From positions 1-55,115 of IMG/VR virus record IMGVR_UViG_3300021406_000003: a DNA stretch of 55,115 bases. One strand, 5' to 3'. Shown in pieces: positions 28,858-37,777 of this stretch (position 1 is its first letter; each line of letters begins with the position of its first letter). This DNA is from a virus. The position numbers and the translations under genes were made by a program. The notes below the pieces were generated by a model that saw only the letters and a list, made by a program, of their open reading frames with translations, was not told the origin of the DNA and did no database searches.

Positions 28858-29069
28858 TGGGAGTTGAGCCGCTCGTGGATATGGTCGGAGAACGCCGCGA
28901 GAATCACGGATGCTATGTCAGCCCGGCGCGCTGCTTCCTGGTCGTCGCCCCCGGCGTACACGACAGATGCGAGGGATTGCCCGATCTCGTAAGACCCAAT
29001 GCCCATCGCGTGTAGCCTGGTTTTAGAAAGGCGCTCTATGAAGAACGCGTGCATCTCAGCTCTATTCAT
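28854..29069 (-). CDS. Hypothetical helical protein (71 aa)
   Basis: Begins MNRAEMHAFFIERLSKTRLH; fully helical. Overlaps both neighbours by 4 nt. Unknown role. Confidence 0.6.
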   Translation of the reverse strand: MNRAEMHAFFIERLSKTRLHAMGIGSYEIGQSLASVVYAGGDDQEAARRADIASVILAAFSDHIHERLNSQ

Positions 29070-29266
29070 TGTGAACCTCGTAGCTGCGCCTCGAGCTGAC
29101 GCACCATGTCTTCCTCGTGCTTGAGCAGCGCCTTGAGAACCGCGATATCTTCAAGAAGCGCGAATATATCTTCCCTCATTTGCGCGCTATCGGGTGGCTT
29201 CGCGTACGAAAAGCTGCACGCGCGCGTACGGATGGCGTTGAGGTCCGCTCGCAGGTTAGCGCTCAC
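29066..29266 (-). CDS. Hypothetical coiled-coil protein (66 aa)
   Basis: EDIFALLEDIAVLKALLKHE continues into a heptad pattern; likely oligomerises. ATGA overlaps with adjacent genes. Confidence 0.6.
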   Translation of the reverse strand: MSANLRADLNAIRTRACSFSYAKPPDSAQMREDIFALLEDIAVLKALLKHEEDMVRQLEAQLRGSQ

Positions 29267-29550
29267 TTCACGGCCTCCTTGAGCGTGGCCCCGATTGCAG
29301 AGCTAATCGCACGCGGGGCAACGGGTTCCGCGTTGACAAGCGCCGCATACGCTTCCGGCCATTCATCAGAAAGATGCTGCATGAACGCCTCGGCTAACCG
29401 ATCTGAGGTGAAGTGGGACACGGGGGCATGTAGCCTCTCTTCGAGCCGTAGCGCACGGGTGATGAGGTTGCAATTCTCCATTACAAACGTATCTCGCTGC
29501 TCGAGGTCGCCTTCATCAAGCAGAACCTCGAACTCCTTAGACTTACTCAT
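29263..29550 (-). CDS. Hypothetical protein (95 aa)
   Basis: Acidic N-terminus (FEVLLDEGDLEQRDTFVMEN), then helices with HLSDEWPEAYAALVN. Overlaps upstream and downstream genes by 4 nt. Not recognised. Confidence 0.62.
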   Translation of the reverse strand: MSKSKEFEVLLDEGDLEQRDTFVMENCNLITRALRLEERLHAPVSHFTSDRLAEAFMQHLSDEWPEAYAALVNAEPVAPRAISSAIGATLKEAVK

Positions 29551-29732
29551 GTCTTCCCCTTCGCGAGCTTCTCGATGCGCCGCTGCGATGCCTTAGCGTG
29601 ATCGTGGCCCGACTGAAACGCCGTAGCGAGAAGCTCCTGGAAGACGGGACCCATTTCTGAATTGATATTTTCAGAAGATAGATGCGAGACCATCGCCGCA
29701 GCATATGCCTTCGCGTCGGCAGAAAGCCTCAT
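29547..29732 (-). CDS. Hypothetical protein (61 aa)
   Basis: Helical, Ala-rich: MRLSADAKAYAAAMVSHLSS, ending in a basic RRIEKLAKGKT. Coupled on both sides. Confidence 0.6.
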   Translation of the reverse strand: MRLSADAKAYAAAMVSHLSSENINSEMGPVFQELLATAFQSGHDHAKASQRRIEKLAKGKT

Positions 29733-29929
29733 GCGCCCACAGCCTTCCCCAGATCATGAAAGCAGTCGCTGAGATTACCAGTTAGCTCTTTAATGGCTTC
29801 CGTCTGCGCGTCCATCGCTTCGATAACCGCGCATAAAGCGATACCGCTTTCCTTGGTCGTCTGATTGTCCTCACACTTGGCCCATTCGCGAACCATTGCG
29901 CGGAAGGGGCGTTCTGCGTCGTCGCTCAT
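29729..29929 (-). CDS. Hypothetical protein (66 aa)
   Basis: Contains EWAKCEDNQTTKESGIALCA and an acidic helix ending DCFHDLGKAVGA. Coupled by 4-nt overlaps. Unknown. Confidence 0.6.
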   Translation of the reverse strand: MSDDAERPFRAMVREWAKCEDNQTTKESGIALCAVIEAMDAQTEAIKELTGNLSDCFHDLGKAVGA

Positions 29930-30156
29930 GCGGTGCTCTTCCAGTTGCCGATCGCGAAAACAAGCGCCTTGAAGGCGTGCTCCGCCGCGCCTCGATCGAA
30001 GGGGTCAAACGAGATAACGTGCTCGAGCGTCTCGAGGCGAGCGCGCACATCTTCCTCCTGCTTACGCCGCTCTTCCGCAACACTAGGGGGAACGGGGATT
30101 TCAGCGACACGCGCAAGATAGGCGCGGCGCTCAAGGGTCTCTGATTCCATTGTCAT
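29926..30156 (-). CDS. Hypothetical helical protein (76 aa)
   Basis: ETLERRAYLARVAEIPVPPS and a charged helix RRKQEEDVRARLETLEHVIS. AGGTGG precedes the chosen ATG; a second ATG six bases on is equally possible. Second gene of the early operon. Confidence 0.58.
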   Translation of the reverse strand: MTMESETLERRAYLARVAEIPVPPSVAEERRKQEEDVRARLETLEHVISFDPFDRGAAEHAFKALVFAIGNWKSTA

Positions 30157-30167
30157 TGCCACCTGTT

Positions 30168-30386
30168 CTAGCGCGAGTTCTTCATGATCTTCTGTTTATG
30201 AGCCGGGAATGCGCGGGCGAGGCGCTCCAAGCTATCTTGAGACAATCCGCGCTCGCAGCTCATGAACCGGGAAAGCTGCGAGACGTGTATGCCGGTGCGC
30301 CGGGTAATCTCGGCTAAACTATCAATTCCCTCAGCCAGCATGATGTGCCGGAGCGCGGCAGGCAGAAGCCTCGGCGGTCTGTTCAT
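30168..30386 (-). CDS. Cro/CI-type HTH repressor, leaderless (72 aa)
   Basis: IDSLAEITRRTGIHVSQLSR followed by FMSCERGLSQDSLERLARAF is a textbook XRE helix-turn-helix. Translation from ATG 30386 is supported by a consensus promoter whose -10 box ends 6 nt before it, as in lambda cI from PRM. Direct repeats TGTCAATAA overlap the promoter, indicating autoregulation. It heads the early leftward operon and is the best candidate for the phage's lytic/lysogenic or early switch. Confidence 0.85.
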   Translation of the reverse strand: MNRPPRLLPAALRHIMLAEGIDSLAEITRRTGIHVSQLSRFMSCERGLSQDSLERLARAFPAHKQKIMKNSR

Positions 30387-30421
30387 GTCAACATTATTGA
30401 CATTATTGACACCGCTGTCAA
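30387..30421 (-). promoter_or_regulatory. Early leftward promoter with operator repeats
   Basis: Consensus -35 TTGACA (30416-30421), 17-bp spacer, -10 AATAAT (30393-30398), then 6 nt to the ATG. Two direct TGTCAATAA repeats plus TTGACA half-sites in both orientations overlap the promoter, suitable for binding by the XRE protein. Confidence 0.8.
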
Positions 30422-30431
30422 TACCCCAGGC

Positions 30432-30467
30432 CAAAGAAAAGCCGCTCCCCCCGTTGAGAGAGCGGCG
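30432..30467 (-). terminator. Terminator of the late operon
   Basis: Minus strand stem GCCGCTC/GAGCGGC with a 12-nt loop, followed by TTTTCTTT. It is placed between the last late gene and the early promoter. Confidence 0.85.
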
Positions 30468-30501
30468 CTTGCTGACTTCTAAGACCTCTATGACCTCGCC
30501 C

Positions 30502-30723
30502 CTACCTACGGGAGGCGCGCTTGGACTTCCTCTTGTGGCGGCGCTTCGATTTCCGCTTGCCTTTGCGACCTTCTCCAGTTTCCTTGAAGGCGATCGCAAT
30601 TTCTTGGGCCCGCGTGCGATCCTTGTGATGAGGCCCGAGGCGTAAATCATGAAGGGTGGCCCTAAAGCGTTTCTTCTTACGCGCCTTTGAAGCTCCTCGA
30701 GGCAACGGTTTAGGAAGCGGCAT
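30502..30723 (-). CDS. DUF6496-like highly basic protein (73 aa)
   Basis: FRATLHDLRLGPHHKDRTRA then QEIAIAFKETGEG fits the DUF6496 pattern (GxLxS/HxxxG-x-x-V-x-x-R-x-QAIAIAxxEAG) of small phage late proteins. The C-terminus is almost entirely Lys/Arg, suggesting DNA or RNA binding inside the particle. Last gene before the late terminator. Confidence 0.68.
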   Translation of the reverse strand: MPLPKPLPRGASKARKKKRFRATLHDLRLGPHHKDRTRAQEIAIAFKETGEGRKGKRKSKRRHKRKSKRASRR

Positions 30724-30733
30724 GATCTCCCTC

Positions 30734-31435
30734 CTACGTCTGGAGCCAGCTCATGAGCGTGAAGGCCAAAAAGCTCACATTATAGGCGTTTACGGCGAAA
30801 GCAACCTTCGTGGGTGTGATGAAGGACCCCACGGCCTCGGAATATATTTGGTTGAAATTCACGCCGTCCGTGCCGTACAAGAATTTCAGGTTCGCCCCAT
30901 CGTTGGTGACGCGAAGCCACAAAAGGTTGGTAGGGATAATCTGCTGAGACGTTGCCCCGGCTGAGAATGTCGTGACGTTTGTGTACTGGTCGACGTTGCA
31001 ACGCATGATGAGCGCGGACTGATCGTAGTAGATGTCGAGGAACTCGACTTTCGTGCCATCGTAAAGAGCGATGCCCCCTGTCCCAACGCCGGAGCGAGAC
31101 GCAGAGGACACGAGCGCCGTGTACGTATAGGGGGTCGCGGGAGGCGTCTGCGTGAGCATCGCAATGGCGTTATTTGAGGTATTGTTCGCCGACGTGACAT
31201 AGATGCCGACCGAAGAATCCGCTCCCGTGACGATGCCCTGGTTGACCCAGGTGAATTGCGAGAGCGTCGGCTTGGTGATTATGCCGGAATACAGCCCACC
31301 AGCGCTCGGCGTCTGCCAGGAGAAAGGCTTGCCTGCCGATGTCGTCTCGGTGAGTACCTTGCCAGCACCCTGCGTCGTCTGATCGACATCGCTCAGATTG
31401 GCGGCGGAGGGGTTGAACGGGGCGGAAACGGGCAT
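30734..31435 (-). CDS. Putative virion surface/tail-associated protein (233 aa)
   Basis: The N-terminal motif LSDVDQTTQGAGKVL…TTSAGKPFSWQTP is shared with the next gene, and the C-terminal half is a concanavalin/LamG-like beta sandwich in appearance (VGTGGIALYDGTKVEFLDIY). Probably an appendage that uses the shared motif for attachment and the variable domain for binding. Confidence 0.65.
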   Translation of the reverse strand: MPVSAPFNPSAANLSDVDQTTQGAGKVLTETTSAGKPFSWQTPSAGGLYSGIITKPTLSQFTWVNQGIVTGADSSVGIYVTSANNTSNNAIAMLTQTPPATPYTYTALVSSASRSGVGTGGIALYDGTKVEFLDIYYDQSALIMRCNVDQYTNVTTFSAGATSQQIIPTNLLWLRVTNDGANLKFLYGTDGVNFNQIYSEAVGSFITPTKVAFAVNAYNVSFLAFTLMSWLQT

Positions 31436-31451
31436 GATCTACCTCCTCGAC

Positions 31452-31937
31452 CTATGCAGCCTGGTAAACGCCGGAGATACTGAGTCTCCCGGTCGACAGA
31501 GTGACATTAGCGTTGCCGCCTCCCCCCGCGTTCGTAAATCCCGGAAAGGTGATAGAGCTCCCGTTCGCTTCCGCTCCAAGCAGTGTCGCGGTAGAGTTGC
31601 GCCCTATCGCCAAAGCGCATCTCTTGGCTATGCACGTAACAGGGAGAGAAATCTGCGCCGCGCTTCCGTCCACAGTCACTGGGTAGGTGACATCAAGCTC
31701 GATATATACTAGCTTCCCTATCTGATACACAGAAGAGCTGTTGATCGTGAGCGCGAGAGACGCGCCGCTCACGTCGGCTGGCGTCCATGCCGGAGTCGTC
31801 GCTGCAAGAGGTGTCTGCCACGAGAACGCTTTGCCGCCGCTCGTGGTGTTCGTGAGGACTTTGCCCGCTGCCTGAGTGGTTTGATCGACATCGGTAAGCC
31901 CGGCGGCGGTGCCGCTGTACGGTGAGGTTATTGGCAT
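31452..31937 (-). CDS. Putative virion protein with shared N-terminal motif (161 aa)
   Basis: The LTDVDQTTQAAGKVL…TTSGGKAFSWQTP N-terminus is paralogous to the neighbouring 233-aa protein. The C-terminal domain is a different beta-rich module (VYQIGKLVYIELDVTYPVTV) typical of phage fibre head domains. This suggests a modular receptor-binding or decoration set. Confidence 0.65.
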   Translation of the reverse strand: MPITSPYSGTAAGLTDVDQTTQAAGKVLTNTTSGGKAFSWQTPLAATTPAWTPADVSGASLALTINSSSVYQIGKLVYIELDVTYPVTVDGSAAQISLPVTCIAKRCALAIGRNSTATLLGAEANGSSITFPGFTNAGGGGNANVTLSTGRLSISGVYQAA

Positions 31938-31938
31938 G

Positions 31939-32970
31939 CTAGGTTAGCTCACTTATCCGAGCGTTCCCGTTTGCAGAAGCCCAGATCCCTGAGATTGCAC
32001 CTTGATACACGGGTAGTGCGCCCTCCAAAGTGCCCTGGGATTGCACCTGATACGAATACGCTGACGTAGATGCCGTGGCAGCGAAAGCAACGTACAGAAG
32101 TTGTGTCGAGTCGTTGAAGATGATGAAGCCCTTACGCGCGGTGTTCAGCGCCAAGAGCGAAACCGTTGTCGCGGAAGACGCAACGCTCGTAAGCGTGGCC
32201 GTGCTAGAAGCGGAAAGCGACGTATCGGCTTTCAGCGCTTTGTTTGCCGTAACGGTCGCGGCGGTGGTGCCTGATTCGTCCTGAATGCGGGCGTAGGCCG
32301 GGTTCGCCGTCGCGCCACCGGGGGAGGCCGTCGTGACCTGAACCGCGTTAGTCGTGCCCGGAGTCGTCTGATCTATGCCGGTCTTCCCGATGATGTTCGT
32401 ACCGGCAGGCAGCGCCGCGTTTACTTGAACGCCATTCGTGGTCCCCGGCGTGGTTTGGTCGATCCCGACCTTGCCGATAATCGCCGAACCGGCTGCCACG
32501 GTCGTCGGCACCGCAGACTGATTGCTCGCGATCGCCACCGGAATCGACGCAGCCATCGCCGCTTGCCCGAGGGAGACGTTCGTCCCACCGACCTGCGTGA
32601 GGTTGACGTTGGAGGTCGCGCCACCACCGCCGGCAAGCGCAAGGGCCTCCGAGGCCGCGATGTTCCCGCTTATGGTCCCCGAGGTGATCGCCGTAAGGTT
32701 GTATCGAAGCGCGGTCAGTCCTAAGCCCGCAATGTTCCCAACGTACGTCCCGGCAGCCGAAATGCTGCCTCCGCCAACCGTCGTCGCCGTTACCCACGTT
32801 GCTGCGCCCGCTTGAATGGCGGCATCGCTATCGCTGGTAACTTGCGGCACCATCGTAAACCCGCCGCCGCTATTGTTTACGACGATGGAAGCGGTGCTTT
32901 GGTCGCTAAGAAGGATAGCTGGCCCAGGGCCAACGGTTGATTGACTAAAGGACTGGCTTACTCGCGACAT
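31939..32970 (-). CDS. Putative tail fibre with GIDQTTPGTT repeats (343 aa)
   Basis: Ser/Thr/Ala/Gly-rich. Contains two copies of IIGK(V/T)GIDQTTPGTTN and a C-terminal beta domain (FIIFNDSTQLLYVAFAATAS) recalling the C-terminal domains of phage fibres and adhesins. Placed between lysis genes and the two smaller surface proteins. Receptor recognition is inferred. Confidence 0.65.
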   Translation of the reverse strand: MSRVSQSFSQSTVGPGPAILLSDQSTASIVVNNSGGGFTMVPQVTSDSDAAIQAGAATWVTATTVGGGSISAAGTYVGNIAGLGLTALRYNLTAITSGTISGNIAASEALALAGGGGATSNVNLTQVGGTNVSLGQAAMAASIPVAIASNQSAVPTTVAAGSAIIGKVGIDQTTPGTTNGVQVNAALPAGTNIIGKTGIDQTTPGTTNAVQVTTASPGGATANPAYARIQDESGTTAATVTANKALKADTSLSASSTATLTSVASSATTVSLLALNTARKGFIIFNDSTQLLYVAFAATASTSAYSYQVQSQGTLEGALPVYQGAISGIWASANGNARISELT

Positions 32971-32973
32971 CGC

Positions 32974-33123
32974 TTAGGGCGTCGCTTCAGGCTTCGGAGC
33001 GCTTGCGGTCGAGGGAGGCGGGATTCTGCCGCGATTCTCCAGCTCGAGAATGATATAAGGCGCAAGCCGGGCGGCGAGTGCCTCGAGCTCGTGCTCAAGC
33101 AATGCGAGAAGGGGATTGGGCAT
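32974..33123 (-). CDS. Hypothetical microprotein (49 aa)
   Basis: MPNPLLALLEHELEALAARL, a helix, then a Pro-rich tail. TAGGAGGT lies 5-6 nt before the ATG, the strongest Shine-Dalgarno in the neighbourhood. It lies between the fibre and endolysin genes; possibly a lysis accessory. Confidence 0.68.
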   Translation of the reverse strand: MPNPLLALLEHELEALAARLAPYIILELENRGRIPPPSTASAPKPEATP

Positions 33124-33185
33124 CAAGACCTCCTAGCCTTATGCTACTAGCCCCCTCTCACTGAGTTCACTAACGCTACATACTA

Positions 33186-33617
33186 CTACTGCGCTCCAAG
33201 GTGTACATGATCTTCGGGGCCATCCTCGAAACACGTAACGCCCGCAGCCAGCCGATTCATGCCTGTGTCAGCCGTGCCTCCAAGCCCGATCTGATGGATC
33301 CATGCGGCCCCGGCAGCAATCGTGAGGAAAAGCTGGAAGCTGTGATCGGTTGGGTCCATCCAGTCTCCCGGCGTCGACGATCGGAGGGGCCACACGTCAG
33401 CGCAATAGCCGTTCGCGTGGCAATGCTCTCCCAAGGCGGAATCGTCACGGTGATCGGAGCGAACCGCCGTGATCTCGAGCGTGAAATGTCGGGACACCTC
33501 GAGCAACAATGCGATGAGGGAAGTCTCTGTTCTGTGGATGTCGAGGAGGTCTTCTCGCTGCGATTCTTTTTGGAAGATGAGCCGGGAAACAAGGTTTTGG
33601 CGGGCTTGCAAACTCAT
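33186..33617 (-). CDS. M15-type peptidase endolysin (143 aa)
   Basis: ITAVRSDHRDDSALGEHCHA, then NGYCADVWPL and EDHVHLGAQ carry the zinc ligands (H, D, H) of M15/VanY-type peptidases, which cut the peptidoglycan stem. Only 7 nt separate it from the holin gene. Single domain, no signal peptide, so release depends on the holin. Confidence 0.8.
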   Translation of the reverse strand: MSLQARQNLVSRLIFQKESQREDLLDIHRTETSLIALLLEVSRHFTLEITAVRSDHRDDSALGEHCHANGYCADVWPLRSSTPGDWMDPTDHSFQLFLTIAAGAAWIHQIGLGGTADTGMNRLAAGVTCFEDGPEDHVHLGAQ

Positions 33618-33624
33618 GAATCGC

Positions 33625-33807
33625 TCACTTTATCACCCGCAACGCGAGTTCCCACAGCGCAGCGAAAAGTCCAAGAAGCGCGGAAGCCATCGTCCCCAAA
33701 ACCCACTTTTTGAGGTCTCCGATGTCTGACCGAAGAAGTTCAAAGTCTTTACGCGTGTCTTTTTCAGCTTGTTCGACAACGGCAACACGCTCTCTCAGCT
33801 CCATCAT
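33625..33807 (-). CDS. XhlA-like holin (60 aa)
   Basis: An N-terminal coiled coil (VAVVEQAEKDTRKDFELLRS) followed by one C-terminal transmembrane helix MASALLGLFAALWELALRVI is the organisation of XhlA/class III-like holins. It directly precedes the endolysin gene. It would form the membrane lesion or anchor of the lysis system. Confidence 0.72.
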   Translation of the reverse strand: MMELRERVAVVEQAEKDTRKDFELLRSDIGDLKKWVLGTMASALLGLFAALWELALRVIK

Positions 33808-33808
33808 C

Positions 33809-36800
33809 TCAAGGTCTGCTCCAATCTATGCCGCCGTTTTGCTCTAAAATGGGCGGCGCGAGCGGCTTGATATAGCCCTCCGATTGGAGGATACGGATAC
33901 GCTCGGCGTGCGGGATGCCAAGTTTGATGAGCTGCCTCTCGCGCTGCTTACGCTGCTGGTCCGGGAAATAGATGCCCAGGAGGCCGGCGGCACCGCTTAG
34001 AGCGTTAGGCGCGTTCGTAGGAAACGGGAAATGCGTGAAGCCTCCGAGCGCACTTCCGCCTGGGAAGAGACGTTGTCCCTCTTGCGCGGCGAAGTCCATG
34101 ATGCGCCCGCTCTGTTTTGCCAGAAGCGCTCCCGGCACGATTCCAACCACGCCCGAACTCGAGGGTGACGCGACGTACTTCAGCGGATCGGCTACAAGCT
34201 CGCCGTAATCTTCGAGGGGTGCCGCTATGTTCAATCCCGTCTTCATCGTCGGATCGGTGACGTCATCGGAGATAACCTGATTAGCGCGAGCATAGAGCTT
34301 GGCGCTACCGGGCTGCTCACGAATCGCTTTGGTCATCGCTTGGGGAACGATGCCTAGCCTCCATGCCGGGAACGCCGCTCCGGCGCGATCGCGAAGCTCT
34401 CGAATCAGAGGAGCCTGATTGTGATAGTCGCCCAGAATATCGCGGACCTGGCCGGCCATCTGAAAGCCCGTCATGCCCTGTTGCTTGAGCGTGTCCGCGA
34501 GCGAGACGCGCATCGCAAGATCATAATCGTCGAGAGCCTCACTGCTCCACTGGCCGACCCACCCCCAAGGTGCTTGATGTGCGGGGTCGCGGAAGTACAG
34601 TGTCGTCGCGCCGGTGTTCACGAGTTCCTGAATCTTGGGCTCGAGTGCCGATGGCGTCTTAGCGCGCCTAGCCTCTCGAAGCTGCCGGTAATATCCCCAC
34701 CCACGCTTTACCGTAGGCCAGCCATTCGGCCCCAGAAGAGCTAGAAGCGTGACGTTTTTCATGTGCGCGAAGGGGAGAATAAACAAAGCCTCGCGCTGAA
34801 GGTCGGTGAAGAGGCTGAACATCGACTTGCGGTATTCCGGCTTATCGGCGAAGAGGCGCTCCTGAAGCGCTTCCGGCATCTCGACGCGGTTCATCCGGTC
34901 GGCCAGCTCTTGAGCGTACGAGACGACTTCCTTATCGGCCGCTTTGGCGGCTTCCGCGGATTCGAGCTTGTTAGCCGTCTGCTGCGTGGATTTGATGACC
35001 TTCGCGAGAGATGCTTTTCCCTCGGCAGCTGCGTGCTGCGAAGGGTTGAGAATGTGCTTGAAAGAAGCCGCGCCAACTTGTGGGGCGCTGGCTTCTGTGA
35101 GGGCTCCGGCGAGCCTGTCTTGTCCGCGCACCACACTCTTGATGCCGCCTTTGATCTCTTTGGGGATCGGAGGCGTCTTCTTGAGCTGGCCTTGGACGTA
35201 TCCGAGCGAAGATCGGAAGGTGTCGCCCATCTCTTTGATATTCTGAGCGATATTTGCAGGTGATCTTTCAGCCATTGGAACGTCGTAGCGCTTCGCGACT
35301 TCCTCGACATTCTGACGCGCGGCGCCGATCGTATTCATCGCTTCATCGAGCATCTTGACGGCTTCCCGCTCGGGGAATTTCTCGTTGTGTTTAAGCTTGA
35401 GCGCCTTTTTCATGGCCTTTTGGACGTCGCTCACTTCCTCCATGGAGTACGAAATATCGCCGATCGACCCGCCGCCCTTGACGTTCGTGGGCAGATCATA
35501 GTGGCCCGGCAGGTCTTCGGAAACGACAGTGAGGCTCGTGCCGGAGGGATGATCGAGGCGATGCGCGGCGATGCGGTGGAGCAGATCATCGACACTCTTT
35601 CCATGACCGCTCTTGTATGCAGTCCCCGCGATGCGCTTCGCAGCGAGATAGGCGGCTTGGAGCTGGCGTACGTCGTCACGCAGCTTGGGAATGTCCGAGC
35701 GATACCCGGCACGCACGAGCTGATGGTTCTCAAGCGCGTTCCCGAGTTTGGAAGTACGTTCACCCTGCTTCTCAAGCGCTTCCGTGATCTTGAAAAACCG
35801 GCTGAATTGCTGCTCTGCCTGCTGCGCTGCTGCCTCTTCGGTAGCTTTCTGCGTGTTCTGCGCTGATTGCCGCATGAGTTCGGAGAGGCGCTCGACGTTG
35901 GTGACGGTTTTCTTGCCTCCTTGGAACCTCGTCTTGAGGGCAGTCGTGTTCAGGCGATGCGCGCCGGTCGGCGGCTTCACCGGAACGCCAAAACCATGTT
36001 CTTCGATGTTGAGTTCGCGCGCTGCGCGTCGGAGTGCCGTCGCCTTGGGGCGGTTCTCCATGAAGGGCTCAAGAAATTCGAGAGTCTCTCCCTTTTGGGG
36101 AGTCTTTTTGAGCGTTTGCTCGCGAAGCGCGGCGGCGCGCTCCTCAGATTGCTCTTGGAGCTTTTGAAGCGCTCCGTAGCGTAGCGTCCTCTTCTCGTTC
36201 TGCCCTATGCGTCCGACAAGCGCAGCGATGAGGCGAGGGTCGCCCGTTTGAAGCGCGGGCTCTAGAAGCGGAAGCGCTTCATTTCGCTCGCTGGCGGCTT
36301 GTTCAAGTCGCTCTCCGGTGCGCCCGATATCTGGAGGTGGCAGTGAGCCCGTATCGCGCAAGATATCATGCCGCGGTCGGTAGTATTCTTCGATGCGAAC
36401 ACCACGCGCAAAGCGATCGCGAAGACGATCAGCCAACGGCATATTGGGATCAAGATTCTTACCCGGAAGATCGAACTTGGCTTTCTTCTTGCCTTGAGAT
36501 AGGTAGTAAATCGGCCCCTTCGATTGCGCGATACGATTGAACTCATCGGACTTATCAACTGGATAGATGTCGTGTGTCGGCTCGTAGGCTTCGCGGAATT
36601 GGTGAAGGACGTTGAGCACGGGAAGATTACGCTCTTCTTGCGTTGGAACGTATCCCTTAGAAAGAGCGAGGGCGCGCACGCGAGGCGTTCCCTCGTGGTA
36701 CGCCCGCTGAAGCGTTGCTTGACGGATTTCCGGAGGGAATGCCTGGTCATGTGCTTTGAGCTGTTGCTCAAGAACGGCGCGATCGGCATCGAGTTTCTCA

Positions 36801-37771
36801 AGGCGACCCTGCGGCCATTCCTTGAGCAGGCCAGGAGTGAGCGCTCCTTGTTCGATGCGCTTACGCATACGCGGAGGTATCTGAGCGAGATTCCGCCCAA
36901 TCTCACCTTTTAGGCGATCACCCTCTGCTTCCCACGCCTCTAGCGCCGGACGATTGCGCTCGACGAGCGCCGTGTATTCGTTCTCGGCAGCCTTGCGTCG
37001 ATTGAGCGCTGCGATCTCGTGACCCTTGACGATGTCCTCGCCTTGGCGCGTCACGCCTTTGCGAAGATTGTAGCCTTCGACGATGCTCCCCAAGGCACGA
37101 TTCTTGGCAGCACCAAGTTGACCCGGAAGCGCTGTCACCGCTTTCTTGATCGCCACAGAAGGCTTCTCTGATGGAGCAGCTTCCAGCTTGAAGAGCTTCT
37201 GGAGCTTCGGCTCCACGAACCCTAACGCTGCGTCGAGACCCTTTCCGGCGGCGCTTATAACGGGTGCTGCCTTTTGCGCGATTGGCCCCACGGCTTTGCT
37301 CAACGGTCCCGCAAGCTTGCCGCCGTATTTGAGCGCGCGTGCGCCGATGTTAAAGACGTTGGCTCCTGGAACGACGGTGCCGGGGTCGTTGATCGTTTCG
37401 AAGAAGAAATCTTCGGGGACGCTCAACCAGGGATTCGAAGGCGTCGGCCATCCCTCGAACTTCTCTGCTTCATGCGTGAGGTCGATCGTGTGTGCCGGGT
37501 CAAGCATGGCCGGAATAGGATTGCGCCCGAGAAGCGTCGCCAATCCCAGATTCCCGCTTGCGTTGAGAGCCGTGTTTATTCCGTGCGCGACCGGCGTATT
37601 TTCCGCCCATTGCCCGAAGGCTTCGAGGCGCTGAAGCGGCGCGATGTCACGAGAGGGCTTTGGCTTCCCAGCGATCGGAGGCGGAGCTACCGTGGGGGCT
37701 TCATCAAGCGGATTCGTCCGTGATTGTCCACGAGCAGCGCCGCTGGACGGAGCTTCATCCAGAGGATTCAC
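33809..37771 (-). CDS. Large internal virion protein (1320 aa)
   Basis: Almost entirely alpha-helical with long Gln/Glu/Lys/Arg-rich segments. It starts with two copies of NPLDEAP. The length is close to that of T7 gp16, the ejected core protein of podoviruses, but I see no transglycosylase or polymerase motif. Its place downstream of tail genes and next to Gln-rich smaller proteins supports a DNA-ejection role. It may assemble a trans-envelope channel. Confidence 0.7.
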   Translation of the reverse strand: MNPLDEAPSSGAARGQSRTNPLDEAPTVAPPPIAGKPKPSRDIAPLQRLEAFGQWAENTPVAHGINTALNASGNLGLATLLGRNPIPAMLDPAHTIDLTHEAEKFEGWPTPSNPWLSVPEDFFFETINDPGTVVPGANVFNIGARALKYGGKLAGPLSKAVGPIAQKAAPVISAAGKGLDAALGFVEPKLQKLFKLEAAPSEKPSVAIKKAVTALPGQLGAAKNRALGSIVEGYNLRKGVTRQGEDIVKGHEIAALNRRKAAENEYTALVERNRPALEAWEAEGDRLKGEIGRNLAQIPPRMRKRIEQGALTPGLLKEWPQGRLEKLDADRAVLEQQLKAHDQAFPPEIRQATLQRAYHEGTPRVRALALSKGYVPTQEERNLPVLNVLHQFREAYEPTHDIYPVDKSDEFNRIAQSKGPIYYLSQGKKKAKFDLPGKNLDPNMPLADRLRDRFARGVRIEEYYRPRHDILRDTGSLPPPDIGRTGERLEQAASERNEALPLLEPALQTGDPRLIAALVGRIGQNEKRTLRYGALQKLQEQSEERAAALREQTLKKTPQKGETLEFLEPFMENRPKATALRRAARELNIEEHGFGVPVKPPTGAHRLNTTALKTRFQGGKKTVTNVERLSELMRQSAQNTQKATEEAAAQQAEQQFSRFFKITEALEKQGERTSKLGNALENHQLVRAGYRSDIPKLRDDVRQLQAAYLAAKRIAGTAYKSGHGKSVDDLLHRIAAHRLDHPSGTSLTVVSEDLPGHYDLPTNVKGGGSIGDISYSMEEVSDVQKAMKKALKLKHNEKFPEREAVKMLDEAMNTIGAARQNVEEVAKRYDVPMAERSPANIAQNIKEMGDTFRSSLGYVQGQLKKTPPIPKEIKGGIKSVVRGQDRLAGALTEASAPQVGAASFKHILNPSQHAAAEGKASLAKVIKSTQQTANKLESAEAAKAADKEVVSYAQELADRMNRVEMPEALQERLFADKPEYRKSMFSLFTDLQREALFILPFAHMKNVTLLALLGPNGWPTVKRGWGYYRQLREARRAKTPSALEPKIQELVNTGATTLYFRDPAHQAPWGWVGQWSSEALDDYDLAMRVSLADTLKQQGMTGFQMAGQVRDILGDYHNQAPLIRELRDRAGAAFPAWRLGIVPQAMTKAIREQPGSAKLYARANQVISDDVTDPTMKTGLNIAAPLEDYGELVADPLKYVASPSSSGVVGIVPGALLAKQSGRIMDFAAQEGQRLFPGGSALGGFTHFPFPTNAPNALSGAAGLLGIYFPDQQRKQRERQLIKLGIPHAERIRILQSEGYIKPLAPPILEQNGGIDWSRP

Positions 37772-37777
37772 GAGCGG

